This document shows positions 50,501 through 61,322 of a DNA stretch of 64,000 nucleotides, in pieces. The stretch comes from Liquidambar formosana (taxonomy: Eukaryota > Streptophyta > Magnoliopsida > Saxifragales > Altingiaceae): the NCBI GenBank assembly GCA_039720395.1, contig JBBPBK010000075.1, positions 232,982 to 296,981 on the forward strand. The letters are read 5' to 3'. Both the position numbers and the translations under genes were made by a program. Positions within the stretch are counted from its first letter, which is position 1; each line of letters starts with the position of its first letter. The notes below the pieces were generated by a model that was not told the origin of the DNA, did not search any database, and saw nothing but the letters and a program-made list of their open reading frames with translations.

Positions 50501-51058
50501 CCGCTTCTCCCTTTCTCGTTTCCTCTCCCTGTCTCTATCTTCTCTCTCTCGCTCCCTCTTCTCCCTTTCTCTTTCTCTTTCTCTTTCTCTTTCTCTTTCT
50601 CTCTCCCTCTCCCTCTCCCTCACCCTCTCTCTGTCTCTCTCCTTCTCCCTCTCCCTCTCCCTTTCTCTCTCCTTCTCTCTCTCCCTCTCCTTTTCCCTCT
50701 CCCTCTCCCTCTCCCTCTCTTTATCTCTCTCCTTCTCCCTTTCCCTCTCCTTCTCTCTCTCCTTCTCCTTCTCCTTCTCCTTATCCTTGTCCTTGTCCTT
50801 CTCTCTGTCCTCTTCCCTGTCCCTCAATTTCTCTCTGGCTCTGTCTCTTTCCCTGTCTCGATGCTTATCCCTGCTGTGCTTCTCCCTGTCCCTATACTTG
50901 TCATCACTACTCTTCTCTCTCTCGGAACGCCGACTATCGCGGTCACGGTCCCTCTCCCTGTGCTTATCTCCATTCCTTTCCTTATCTCGGTGACTCCTCT
51001 TCGAATCCTCCTTCCTTTCTGATTCTTCCCTCCTAGATTTATGCTTAACCTCTTCCAT
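47540..51058 (-). CDS. RH42: DEAD-box ATP-dependent RNA helicase, PRP5/DDX46 type (plant RH42/RCF1)
   Basis: Spliceosomal ATPase that helps U2 snRNP engage the branch site; the Arabidopsis member also supports cold-regulated splicing. The single uninterrupted frame encodes 1172 residues, as expected (Arabidopsis about 1166). Residues 1-230 are an RD/RE/KE-rich RS-like region; 260-300 is a predicted charged helix; DPLDAFM near 375 is a PRP5-family signature. The helicase core shows the Q-motif region (FEKPMSIQAQALP, ~546), motif I AKTGSGKT (~570-577), PTRELVQQ (~607), TPGR (~656), DEAD (683-686), SAT (714-716), RGLDV (~835) and HRVGRTGR (~859-866); all catalytic motifs are intact. The C-terminal third has the conserved PRP5 tail ending SLPGGAQPGRYSVV. 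I start at ATG 51058 (MEEVKHKSRREE); a slightly longer frame begins at a TTG that lies inside the 5' UTR intron and is not used. The (GAGAGG)n tract at 50560-50860 encodes the RE/KE region. Confidence 0.97.
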   Translation of the reverse strand: MEEVKHKSRREESERKEDSKRSHRDKERNGDKHRERDRDRDSRRSEREKSSDDKYRDREKHSRDKHRDRERDRAREKLRDREEDREKDKDKDKEKEKEKEREKEREREKERDKEREREREREKEREREKEREREREREKERDRERVREREREREREREREREREREKREREREDRDRERKREREKRRDVDRGDDSSGGDDDDNGRERDRKRRRREEDDYKERERERGGSRLNKHKDGDGQESMRKRSDEDLDKKENKTTREEDLEEEQRRLDEEMEKRRRRVQEWQELRRKKEEAEKEKLSEEPKSGKAWTLEGESDDEDTAPAGKSDMDMSLNEDERPSDEVGDKMVVDFENGTDSPVSQNGGDGVVGDEEIDPLDAFMNSMVLPEVEKLNNTVVPSASDDINSEPTNKDKKDDQRNGKQPKKGSNKVMGRIIQGEDSDSDYGDLENDEDPLEDEDDDEFMKRVKKTKAEKLSIVDHSKIDYKPFRKNFYIEVKEISRMTSEEVVAYRKQLELKLHGKDVPKPIKTWHQTGLTSKILETIKKLNFEKPMSIQAQALPIIMSGRDCIGVAKTGSGKTLAFVLPMLRHIKDQPPVVAGDGPIGLVMAPTRELVQQIHSDIKKFAKVVGVRCVPVYGGSGVAQQISELKRGVEIVVCTPGRMIDILCTSGGKITNLRRVTYLVMDEADRMFDMGFEPQITRIVQNTRPDRQTVLFSATFPRQVEILARRVLNKPVEIQVGGRSVVNKDITQLVEMRPESERFFRLLELLGEWYEKGKILIFVHSQEKCDALFRDLIKHGYPCLSLHGAKDQTDRESTISDFKSNVCNLLIATSIAARGLDVKELELVINFDVPNHYEDYVHRVGRTGRAGRKGCAITFISEEDARYAPDLLKALELSEQVVPDDLKALADGFMAKVNQGLEQAHGTGYGGSGFKFNEEEDEVRRAAKKAQAKEYGFEEDKSDSEDEDEGVRKAGGDISQQAALAQIAAIAAATKVSTATMPTPISAGQMLPNGGLPVSLPGVLGLTIPGTAAVVPGAVLPIPPNDGAARAAALAAAMNLQHNLAKIQADAMPEHYEAELEINDFPQNARWKVTHKETLGPISEWTGAAITTRGQFYPPGKIPGPGERKLYLFIEGPTEQSVKRAKAELKRVLEDITTLASSLPGGAQPGRYSVV

Positions 51059-51510
51059 ATCTGCTATCAATTACGAAATGCTTCGTTTTGGTCGGTTTTC
51101 CCTTCACACCAGTTCTTGATTCTAGAATTTGGGTTTCAAGGTTAAGCCCTAGTTTACACAGAATCACAGACTCAAAAAGCCTAATCATGAAACAAACTCT
51201 AAAGGGGAGTAAAGGGAAGACAGAAATAAGTTAAGACTGGAGTTTACCTTCACTCGAGAAGGTTTCTCGTCGACGACCTCGTCACGCCGTTAGGGTTTCT
51301 CGCCGATGTCGCCGTGAGAAGGTTGCTCGCCGTCCAGAAGGTTTGTCCCGATGTCGTCGTTGGTCGCCGCCGAGAAGTCTTGTTGCCTATGGTCGCCGCC
51401 GAGAAGTGTTGTCGCCTATGGTCGCTCTCGAGAAGTCTTTTCGCTGTTGTCGCCGTCGAGGAGTTTTGTTGCACAGCCGCCGTTGAGGCTCGAGAGAGAA
51501 CGAATTGTGA
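51059..51510 (-). promoter_or_regulatory. RH42: Helicase 5' UTR with intron, and tandem repeat in leader
   Basis: GAAG|GTAAAC (donor, exon ends at 51248) and GATAGCAG|AT (acceptor, intron ends at 51061) define a 187-bp 5' UTR intron two bases before the start codon. The leader exon above 51248 is rich in GCCG/CGAC motifs and contains a repeat of about 27-30 bp (GGTCGCCGCCGAGAAGT type on the plus strand) three times between about 51361 and 51450. The first transcribed base cannot be fixed. Confidence 0.65.
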
Positions 51511-51863
51511 AATGAGGTGGAAATGAATTAAGGTAAGGGGATATCCATTAAACTACGTCGTTTTAACTGTTGCTTGTTTTACTTATGCCGTATAGAAGTG
51601 TCCTTATAATTTCACCTCTAACTGCTAAGGCAACTTTGCATAATTTCCGATTTCACCTTCTAAAACTCTACCTATTATTAGAATTTTTTAAAACCAGTTA
51701 TCAAATTAGATTTATTTCATATAAAGATTGTGCATGCCAAAAATCACATTGATCTAGAATCAAGAGGTACTATATTTATTAGTGTCCAAAACGAGCAATT
51801 ATCATTTATATATACGATATATAAGCATGCATGTGTTGCACGTAAATAATATTTAATTAATAA

Positions 51864-51894
<31 letters not shown>

Positions 51895-51932
51895 TAAAAA
51901 ATTCTCATATATATGTATATATATATTAATTA
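51511..51932. other. Upstream spacer with a possible Helitron 3' relic
   Basis: On the minus strand around 51870-51815, ATTATTTACGTGCAACACATG resembles the hairpin region of the Helitrons at 1-3 kb, but the CTAG terminus is missing. A TA microsatellite is at 51858-51890. No gene. Confidence 0.35.
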
Positions 51933-52105
51933 TAGGATGATGATCAGGTAAGCACATGTTGATATAACTTATATCAATACCCGCATTGGAAGTTGTACCT
52001 GCGCATTAGTGGGATATGAGGTATATTGGACTAATGCAAGGGGTACAACCCCCCAATGCATAGTGCTGATATAACTTATATCAACACGTGCTGATAGGAA
52101 CATAA

Positions 52106-52110
<5 letters not shown>
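51933..52110. mobile_element. MITE, 175-bp TA-flanked family, copy 2
   Basis: Begins TAGGATGATGATCAGGTAAG; its other end read in reverse is TATCGTTATGTTCC. Inverted arms share TGTTGATATAA(C/G)TTATATCA. In the opposite orientation to the copies at 14128 and 61360. Confidence 0.78.
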
Positions 52111-52134
<24 letters not shown>

Positions 52135-52139
<5 letters not shown>

Positions 52140-55100
52140 GTGATCCAGTAGGCTTCAGCTGATATAGTTTATATCAGCTTGGAGAAATCTGAGCTGTCCA
52201 ACCATTTGGTGCTTCATCCTAAGGCTAGGATTTAGTAGACATGCAAGGACACTTTTCAGTGTTTGTCAGCATCAACAAAAATAAATTGCAGCACTGTTGA
52301 CCAACCCCTCACACTGTGAACCACTGGCAAACCCTCATGCATCCTCTTACCCTTCAAGCCTATTCTTCATCGTGAAGCTCGCACCAAGCAGCCATTAGCC
52401 ACAGCCATTCTGTGAAGCTCTCCCCAAAGATTTTCGTCGTGAACCATCGTGACCCTCCCCCATCATAGCCTTCACACTTTGAACTACCGGTGAACCGCTG
52501 CCGCCTTGCACCATCGCTGGCGAACTAGTAAGCTCGCACCAAACAGTCCCTCGCAAGTTTTTTCCCTACCTGCGACGGCGTCTCCTTCTGTCTCGTCGAC
52601 AACGTTTTCATAAGATACCCTAAACGCAACTCCTCGATCAGATCCAGATCTGATATGTTCTGAGTCCGGCCATGAGTGTTAAAATTTCAAGGCAAAGAAC
52701 TTCGACGGATCTGATGGTAGAGTTGTCAAATCTGGAGGTGGATTTCCCTCACATGGTAGATTTGAAGCTTTTTTTGTTTTTTCTTTTCTTTTCTTGTCTG
52801 GGGAAAAAAATAAAAGGGGGTTGAAGCGGCTTCAATTAAGAGGTTTATGTTGATGGGGTCGCCGACGAGGATAAGAGAAGGGGGAGAACGGTGGCTGCAG
52901 ATTTGTAATTAACAAAAAAGGGGGTATTACAAAGAAAAAAATATGATCGATTGCGGCGGCTATGGCTGCGTCTAAACAGAGCAGAATGAGGAAAAAAAAA
53001 GTGTCAAACACTGAAAAGTGTCAAACTCAGCTGATGTACCATCTGTGAACCCCGGAAAACGGCCCACAAGGATTTGGCGGAAAAAGAAGATTCGTATATA
53101 TATGGGATGGGTGAAAGACAACAAACAAAAAGGAGTTGCCACCTCATTTTTTAGGGAAAAGAGGAAAACCACAAAAAATGTTTTATTTTCAAAACCACAT
53201 GACTCCATTAAAGGAAAAGCAAAGTCTTTGAAACCAGAAAATTGGATTCGGGGGCTAAGTTACGACGTGGAAGGTTCTGGGTAAAAGCCTATAGGCACCC
53301 ACATCGCCCGAGTTGGTCTCTTAATTTAATTGGGCTAACTTAATATCTTTTCCACTCAAATATCATCATATATCATCACAAGGCAGCATGCATATCATAT
53401 ATCCCATCTAATCATCTCATGCACAATCACTCAAATAAAACAAAACAAAAAGAAAAGAAAAGAAAAAGCCTAGGATACTTGGATCCTAGAACGGACTTGA
53501 GCCTCACGAAGAGTGCCTACGTACGATGCAGCAAAATACATGGATCAAAGTCCACGTAGTTCGAAAAGAATAGGGTTACAACCTAATACAAACCTATGGT
53601 AAAAACCCTAGGTTTCCTTATTTGAAAATACATTGATTTAGTCTTAAGTCAAAAACTTCCACAAGAGGAAAACTTTGATAGAAAACTAGAATTTATTATT
53701 GAAGGAAACCTTTGATAAACACCATATGTTTGTATTAAGAAGTAACCCTAAGAGGGAGAAAAGAAAAGAAAGAAAAAGAAAGGTGAATTGGGGCACCTTC
53801 AAACCCTACTTACCTGAACGCAAAAGCTCCAATTATTAGCCATTTCAGACCAAGCAGCCCTATTTGCAATAGGACAAGCTTTGTACCTGTTTGCACCCTT
53901 ACAAGTGCACAAAATCATGCAAAGAGAACAAAATACTAATCTGGACAGAACCATGACAAGGCCTAAAATCATCCATCTATCATGCAAACAATAAGAATAA
54001 TGAATAACTAAGGACCCTAACTCATGCCTACATGCAATGACCCGACTAACATGCATAAAAACCTACCAAAGACACACTAACCAGCATAAGATACTCCAAT
54101 AATATCAATAAACATGATAACAAAGCACATCCTAACCAAAAAGATGATATTTTATGTAAAATATGAAAATAGGCTTCCCTACGGCGAGCTTTCTTAAGCA
54201 AAACTATCCTAAGATAATTTCACGTAAAAAAGTCGTTATGGGGAGGTGCAATCAGCATATCTTACGTAAAATATATACCCTAGAATACAATAGAAGTGAT
54301 TTCATGCTTAAACACATCACAGAAGACTCTCATGCAAAACCTCACTCAACGAAAAGGATAATTATCCTTAAAAAAGGATAATGTCTCCAAAAAACCTATA
54401 AAACATACTATATGAATGCAAACCTAGCATGATTCAACTATATGCAGCATATATAGAATGACTATGATGAGAAACTATTCAAAAAACTAAGCTAAGCATG
54501 TTGTATGAAACTTGTGTGAATTCAGGGTTATCGAAACCCTAATCTCACAACTATACATAAAACCCTACTAAATGACCCTAACCCATGCTCAAATTATCAT
54601 GAATATCATTCATATAGCACATATTAACTAACAGGAACATCAACACATGATAATAATCACAGCAACCTAGACATGTGGACTACGCATGATTTAAGAGGAT
54701 AGAAAGAAGTAAAGCTATCTAATCCTTAGTAAACCAAGGATTATCCAGCATATAAAGCCATAAACTATCCTAAAATCATTCATATAACATCACACAAACA
54801 TTGAATTCAATCCATGAGAGAAGCTATTTCATGCACCATAACTATCCTAGGAGAAGAAGAAGAAGGAGAAGAAGAAGAAGCAGAAAATTCATGTTCAGCA
54901 TTAAAAGGACAGGCTTACCTCTTGTAGACTCTTCCTTGTCTTCAAACCTCTTGTTTCCTTGCTTGCTTGGGGTTGAAGAGCCTCCTCTTGAAGTCCTTCT
55001 AGCTCTCCAAACTCGTAGCTCCTTCTCTCTCTATGTGTAAAGTGCAATTAACCTCCTCCTATGTGCTGAATACCATGTCCTTTATATAGAGAACTGACCC

Positions 55101-56097
55101 CCTAAACCAATGGCTAGGATTAATTCATTAAACAATGATCCTAGGGCTATTAGAGACCCTCTTGGTGCTCAAACAACTCAAACTTACACACTCCTAAGCT
55201 CAGACAAGTTGTTTTGGCGGAGGAAACCGTCAAAAGAGGGAGAGAAGAGTCAGAATTTGAGTTGAGAAAGGAGTCTCTCGGGTGACCATCTAGGCCTGGA
55301 CGGTTAGCCGTCTGGGCTTGGACGGCTGACCGTCCAGCCTCGGACGGTTACCCGAGGGTCCTCTATTTTTTCTCCGCTTTTGATTCCCACTTGCTGTAGA
55401 AGTCTTAAAATCTTCAAATTAAGTCCGATTTTGACAAAATAAAAGCCAAAACGACCGTGTTTCGAAGGGGAAACATTTTTAGGCATTTTAGGACAAAAAT
55501 CCTTAACCATGGGTGCATGGTTAGGTTTTACAAAGGTAGTTAACCATGGTGCTTCACCGTCGCTAAGATGGGTTTGTACACAAGGTCGAACCGAATGCTT
55601 TCCCAATCGAAAATTGATCTTTCTAAACATGTTTAGGACATAAATAAGGCCCAATTGAAGTTAAATGAGAGAAAATTGGTTGGGTCTTATGAGTCAATTT
55701 GAGCAAACCAAGAAAGGGTCTTTTTGCCAACCCGAACCATTACGAGCCGAATTGATCTTAAACCATTAATTCATGAAATTGAACCTATATATGGACTCTA
55801 TATACTCATATGAACTCAAGGGAATGACTCGGGATTCATTTCAAGGTCAAATGGAAAATATACGGCTTAAAAGACGATTATGCCCTTAAAGTCGCAAAAG
55901 TTCTTATTGACTATCGAGATGAACTCCAAATCACTTCAAAATTCATACACATGATATTCAATACCATAGAAACTCAATGCAAGAGACTAGACTCAAAAAG
56001 GACTCAAAATCCTACATGAAATGATATGTCCTAGCTAAGGTGACAAAAACGGGGTATGACACCATCCTATCAGCTGCAGCTGATAGGATCACCTCTA
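52135..56097. mobile_element. TIR element split by a solo LTR
   Basis: Left end TAGTTGTGATCCAGTAGGCT, with CAGCTGATATAGTTTATATC close behind; right end on the other strand TAGAGGTGATCCTATCAGC, with GCAGCTGATAGG behind. Both lie in TA runs like the 175-bp MITE family and share its GTGATCC terminal block. The solo LTR at 53044-56061 lies 36 bases from the right end, so the original element was about 940 bp (52135-53043 plus 56067-56097). Interior includes repeated AAGCTC and TCGTGAA phrases of unknown origin, no transposase. Confidence 0.5.
53044..56061. mobile_element. Solo LTR, 3018 bp (probably Ty3/gypsy)
   Basis: Begins TGTGAACCCCGG and ends GGGGTATGACA (5'-TG...CA-3'), flanked by a perfect 5-bp duplication CCATC (53039-53043 and 56062-56066). 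The ends are imperfect inverted repeats. No gag-pol, primer-binding site or second LTR is present, so recombination between LTRs is inferred. The 5' part carries GGATTCGGGGGCTAAGTTACG and GTTCTGGGTAAAAGCC, a layout I associate with long gypsy LTRs. A motif cluster GGACGGTTAGCCGTC / GGACGGCTGACCGTCC / GGACGGTTACCC lies at 55297-55352. Orientation is not certain. Confidence 0.82.
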
Positions 56098-56849
56098 TAT
56101 ATATATATAAGGAATGATTATTGAGATGGGTGGCGTTAGCTGACTTACAAGCCGAGGACAAATGATAACAAAAAAAAAAAAAACAAAGAAGTATGACATT
56201 TCAATGGGTCTATATGCATAAGCTGTACTAGCTATGTCAACCCTCATCAATGCATGTCAGCCCATTAGAATGCTGAAGCCTTTCTCTTTACCTATAATGT
56301 TGAAGCCTGAAGCATTAGTACACTTTGCTTTGTTTTGCTTCTCTCTCATCTTTTTTCTTTTTTGGGTATATTCTCTCTCCTCTCTCTTTACCCACATTTA
56401 GTCTCCTTGTCAATCCACCCTCTCTCTTTTTTTCTCTTTCTTTTGTCCCTTCCCCCTCCCTGATTGATTTGGGACAGCACACCCTTTCCAAAAAGTATTA
56501 CTTTTTCTCTCTCTTTCTCTCTCTCTACCCACATCTCCCTCTACAATTTACCCCTCCCAGATATCCTTCTACTTCTTCCTCTCTCCACCCATCGTCTTTT
56601 ATTCTTCTCCCCAATCGGTACGGAACTACTAATATAAAAATGCAACATAAATGATGGTGAGAAAGTGGGGGTTTTTTCGGATTCTATCTTCATTTATTTT
56701 GTAGATCTGAAGTTGGGTGGATCATCCATCAATAGCGTTTTCAAAAATGAAAAAAGAGATGAGAGAAAACAATGTCATTTCATAGAGGTGCAACTCTGTG
56801 ATGGTGTCGAAGTTGGAATTTGTAGATTTGGAAGGTTTATTATTGTCCC
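56098..56849. other. Spacer, no gene recognised
   Basis: CT-rich stretch (56325-56600) yields a low-complexity 109-codon frame, not a gene. Poly-A at 56169-56182. Confidence 0.45.
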
Positions 56850-58021
56850 AAGTGAACAACCCTAGAAGGGTGGTAAATAGGATTTTAAGCTAATAATGGA
56901 ATTTTATGCAATCTTAAACAAATTTAACACACAATATATCACAGCAATATCAAGCAAGTGCAATATAAGGAGATTAACAGATAGAAAGATTGCAGACAAC
57001 GATATAACATGATTCAGTTTCCCACCTACGTCCTTACTTCCATAACTCTGCCTAAGGATTCAAATCCACTATCACTATCCTTCAGGGTGGAGCAGCAAAC
57101 CTTTACAAGCCAAGTGTTTTCACCTAACATTTGCTCAACAACACTCTCCAAGTGCCAAACTTAGGGTTATCACCAACCCTTAATTACAAGATTGTAGAAG
57201 ATGATTTTTGTGTACAAAAAGATTCTCTCCAAGAGTAAATTACATAGCAATAAATGTTCAGCTCACTTCTAATGATTACTCAATAAATGCTCTTGATGAA
57301 ATTAGGGCTAGAGGATGAATAACAATGAATGCTCTTGTATTGGTGATCATAATGCATTTGAATCATTGTTTATATAAGCATTTTGAATAAAATGACCGTT
57401 TGAAGAAATAAATGCTGGGAAAGAGCCATTTAGTGGCCTTAAAAGCACTAAAAAACCTTTCCAAAAACTAGCCATTGTGTGTTAGAATCATGAAATCAAT
57501 AAACTGAATTGACAAATCAATCGATTGATTTGTCAATTCAATTGAGTGATTTAGGCAGAATCAGTAGACACAAAATATTAAGCTCTCTGGACAATTGAGT
57601 CGACTAAAATGAGGTTTGAGTTTTCTGAATTGGGTAGAACCATAATAAATGTGAGTTTCCATGAAAATTGATCAATTAAATTAATCTACATTAACTTAGG
57701 CCTTATGCAAATGATAAAATCAATTGGTTTGAAGGTCCTAAGGTCCAACTTGGTTAATAGAGCAACCATATACATTAAACACCTAATACTCATCTTAAAA
57801 CTACAAGTATCTTCAATGTAGGGTGCCTGCATGGTCTTAAGCCTTTTATAATGCCTTTGTGCTCATTGAATTCTTGTCCTTGTGCATGACGGAGCTATGA
57901 ATGTGCATTTGCTTGCATTCGTGCTTTGGTAAATGCTTTTAGCTTCATATAGATGTTCATTTGATCCGTATAGCCTTAATCATGATTAGATTAGATTGGA
58001 GTACTTAGCTTTGATCATATT
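56850..58021. mobile_element. LTR-retrotransposon fragment
   Basis: ACCCTAGAAGGGTGGTAAATAGG at about 56860-56882 resembles a conserved phrase of many eudicot LTR retrotransposons (CCTAGAGGGGGGTGAATAG). The following TTAAACAAATTTAACAC-, GATATAACATGATTCAG- and CACCTACGTCC-like segments keep the expected order. Ends and family not determined. Contains the 36-bp perfect palindrome at 57505-57540. Confidence 0.5.
57505..57540. repeat. 36-bp perfect palindrome
   Basis: TGAATTGACAAATCAATC and its exact reverse complement meet at the central GATTGATT-type axis without a loop. Symmetry ends outside at C (57504) versus A (57541). Confidence 0.95.
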
Positions 58022-60284
58022 TGTCACAACCCAAATTAACTAAGCCGTAATCAATATTACTAAAACCAGTTTAATTAAGAAAATCACTTAGGAAGTACGT
58101 GGATAATACATGTTAGAAAACTTGTAATTTCAATAAAAATTTCGGCATGACCCATTCGTATACGGAATATGCCATGATAAAAACCTGTATAAAATAATCA
58201 TATATAAAATTCTTGTCATCCATCATTGGTATCATCATATGCTAAATAAACCATATAGAGAGACCTAGGAAATTAAAATATTACAAACCATAAGTTAATA
58301 CACGTCCATTGCCCATTGGCCGAATACAAAGCATTTAATTAATACAAAATCATAATATTAAAGTTGTTCAAGACTAGAATTGTTCCATAATTAAACTAGC
58401 ATAATAATTAAGCTGACCCTCACATAGCACCTCATGGCGAGGTCTCCCCTGCTAAGAAATCATTTGAAAAGGGTTTATAAAATATAGGAGTGAGTATGAA
58501 ACTCAGTAGATATAATTTTCACGTAAAAGTAACCAAAGCATGATAATATACCAAATTAAATCATGCTTAAAATATAATTAAAATACATGTAATGTCGTGA
58601 ATGTAATGCGACTCATGCCCATTTAACATTTTCCATAATTACTGAAATGTAGGAGTTTTCATACAGAAACGGAGGATTTAAACCCACCTCCAAGAAGACA
58701 ACACAAGGGTTCCTACTTGGAACCGGAAAGTAGCCTCTAATTCGGGAACACAAGGGTTCCTACCTAGAACTGGAAAGTACTTAGGACCAAAGGAATGGAA
58801 AACACCGCTAAGTCACTTGACCACTAGTAGTCCAAATCCAATGACCCTTTTTAATATACTTTTACTAAGTATTTAATTAGTTCCGTTTCATGCATTTTGT
58901 GCAATTGATGCCATGGATACACATATAAATCCCAATGCATGTCAATATATCTAGAAAGCAACAATATATAATTATTCCATAATCATATAACCTGTTGGAC
59001 TATGTAAAGCATGTATAGTCAAAATAAACTAAAATATAACAAGTATATTAACCCATATATTCCCAAATGTAATATTCCTAAATATAGGGTTATGTAAATT
59101 ATATCCCTAGTACATGCATTACAAAATATACATGATAATACACCCAAAAATCATGTAAACTCATAAATAGCACCAATATATATTTTTATTCAACATATAT
59201 GAGCTTATATCCTATCCCATTATCATTCCTAAGGTTAAAACCCATGAAAATTACACTTACCTCAAATATATTGCACCAAATGTAGAGAAAATGTGTTAGG
59301 AGGGTGAAATCCAAGCCTAGGACGCAATAACAAGCTCCAAACTTCACCAAGCACGTGTAGAAGTCAAGATCCAACCCTTAGAATGCAATCCCAAGCATTG
59401 AAATGAGATGAGAGAACTTAAATCCCACACAAACAAGCCAAAAATATGTTTTTCTCTCTCCAAACAAGCCTTTCTCTCTCCTCCAAACCCACTCTCTCTC
59501 CTTCTCTCTCTAGCTCTCAAACATGTAGAAAACCAAATCTGGTCTTAATGGGTCAAGCTTGAAGGGTTATAAGAGAATCCAGGGGTACATGCGTCTTTTG
59601 ATGTATTTAAAAAAAAATTCAGGATTCTGCGATGCTCGCTCGATTAAGGTTGAGGGCTCGATCAATCGGTTTAATAGTAGCAAATTAACAATTCTAGAGG
59701 GCCTTCGATCGATCGACCTCAGGGCCTGATCGATCGGCCCCTGCCCAGAAAGCCTAATAACTAATGCAAATGTGTATAAACCCCTATAGCACAAGCCATT
59801 GCCTTATTTTTATTCAAAATATTTAAGTAAATGTCCATTTACTTTAAATTATTTAATAAAAATAAGCAAACAACCCCCTATTTGAATCCAAATAAAATAT
59901 CAGAAAAATCAAATTCCAAGTATATCAAAATCTCATTTTCATGTTTTAGTACAAAATCCGTCTCCCGATAGAATTTTCAAAAATAAACATGTGAGGAAAC
60001 CAATCCAAACATGATAATAAAATCCCATAAAATCATAGATGTCTTATAATAATATAAACTTCCATTACCTCAAAAAATTATCTTTAAAAACGAAGATTTA
60101 CGAAAATTCACTTTTTCCCAACATTTGGTCAATTTTCTGCGTTCTAAGAGTGTGAAATCGCAAACTCATCAAAATCATGCATATGCAATGCCTATTCGTG
60201 ACAATACCCAACAAATCAACTAATATACATGCAAATCATGCATTAAAGATGAGATTACCCTAATTAAATGACACGGGCATTACA
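58022..60284. mobile_element. Solo LTR, 2263 bp (probably Ty3/gypsy)
   Basis: Begins TGTCACAACCC and ends GGGCATTACA, with flanking 5-mers ATATT (58017-58021) and ATATC (60285-60289), 4 of 5 identical. No internal domain is present. Interior includes ATAGGAGTGAGTATGAAACTC, a repeated block (AACACAAGGGTTCCTAC, TnGAAC(C/T)GGAAAGTA at about 58695 and 58743) and GATCGATC-rich palindromes at 59643-59745. Termini resemble those of the LTR at 53044. Confidence 0.72.
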
Positions 60285-60384
60285 ATATCTTGACAATTTA
60301 AACATTAGATACCTCACCAGTCCTTTGTTATCATCAAAATCTCGGAATGCCTTTGGTTGAAAAACCTTAGGGCTAACAGTTTTT

Positions 60385-60520
60385 ATAAAATTAACTAGGT
60401 TTTTGTAAACTTAGCTAGATTTTTTTTTGTAAACTTAGCTAGGTTTTTTTGGTAAACTTAGCTAGGTTTTTGTAAACTAAACTACGTTTTTGTAAACTTA
60501 TCTAGGTTTTTTGTATTAGA
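60385..60520. repeat. Tandem repeat of about 25 bp, five to six copies
   Basis: Unit AACTTAGCTAGGTTTTTGTA with variable T-run length. It is followed by a CTT microsatellite (60560-60590). Possibly a subterminal repeat of an undefined transposon. Confidence 0.8.
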
Positions 60521-61199
60521 ACAAAAAACCTAGATTTTTCAATTTAAAATCTAGTCTTATACTTCTTCTTCTTCTTCTTCTTCTTCATCCTTTTCTTCTT
60601 ATTTTTTTTTTCCTATGTTGTTTGTTGGATCAAAGTAATTTGTCCCACAAAAATAAGCCTTCACACCAGCGGATCTCCGACGAGCTACCCTTCTTCCATG
60701 GACGACGTCAACTTCCTTCACACCAGTGGATCTCCAATAAACAACCTTATCCTTCTTCTATAGGCTCAATGAACTTGCAATCGGATCTTCATCAGACCTC
60801 TTTGTAGAATTGCTTCATTATTTGTTATGGGACATTCTGTAATTTAAATTATTAGCATTCCGTTATAGTTGACAGAAGTTTTTAAAACGAACCAATAACA
60901 AAGCATTAAGGAAATCGTCTAATAGATTCAGTCCACTTCTTTGGTCTTATATATCAGACCTCTATATATATATATATATATAAAGATATAGATACATAAC
61001 ATGGAAATCTAATTATTTTTTACCTTTTGTTGATTTAAGTCATTAGAATGGACACTCAACCTAATAGGTCGAAATTCTTTCCATGGCTAGGAGTTATGAT
61101 AGGAATAAGAAGTTGGCTAGGAGACATGCATAGTAGTGGAGGCTGTGTAGAATTCATGAAGTAGACATCATTATCTATTTTTCTTCTCTCTTTTTTCCT
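60521..61199. other. Spacer, no gene recognised
   Basis: Contains a repeated phrase (TTCACACCAG(C/T)GGATCTCC at 60661 and 60718), and a TA microsatellite at 60963-60982. No exons recognised. Confidence 0.4.
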
Positions 61200-61322
61200 T
61201 CTTTTTTGCTAGAAAATAAACATTCCTAATTGGTTAAATATGGAGGGTAAATAAGTATCTAATATTTAATAAAATAAGAGTGTTTGGTCAATCAAAAGTT
61301 TTTCTAAGATATAGACTTTTAT

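Noticed and set aside
50201..51022. 273-codon plus-strand open frame, Leu/Pro/Ser-rich
   Set aside because: It is the antisense shadow of the purine-rich N-terminal coding region of the minus-strand helicase, with codon content set by that repeat.
51059..51070. Four extra N-terminal codons for the helicase (TTG start)
   Set aside because: They lie across the 5' UTR intron acceptor; the ATG at 51058 follows the acceptor and fits the family N-terminus.
55304..55654. 116-codon minus-strand frame
   Set aside because: Lies wholly inside the solo LTR, which is non-coding; no gag or pol motif.
59567..59794. 75-codon minus-strand frame with IDQALRSIDRRPS
   Set aside because: Translation of the GATCGATC palindrome cluster in the second solo LTR.
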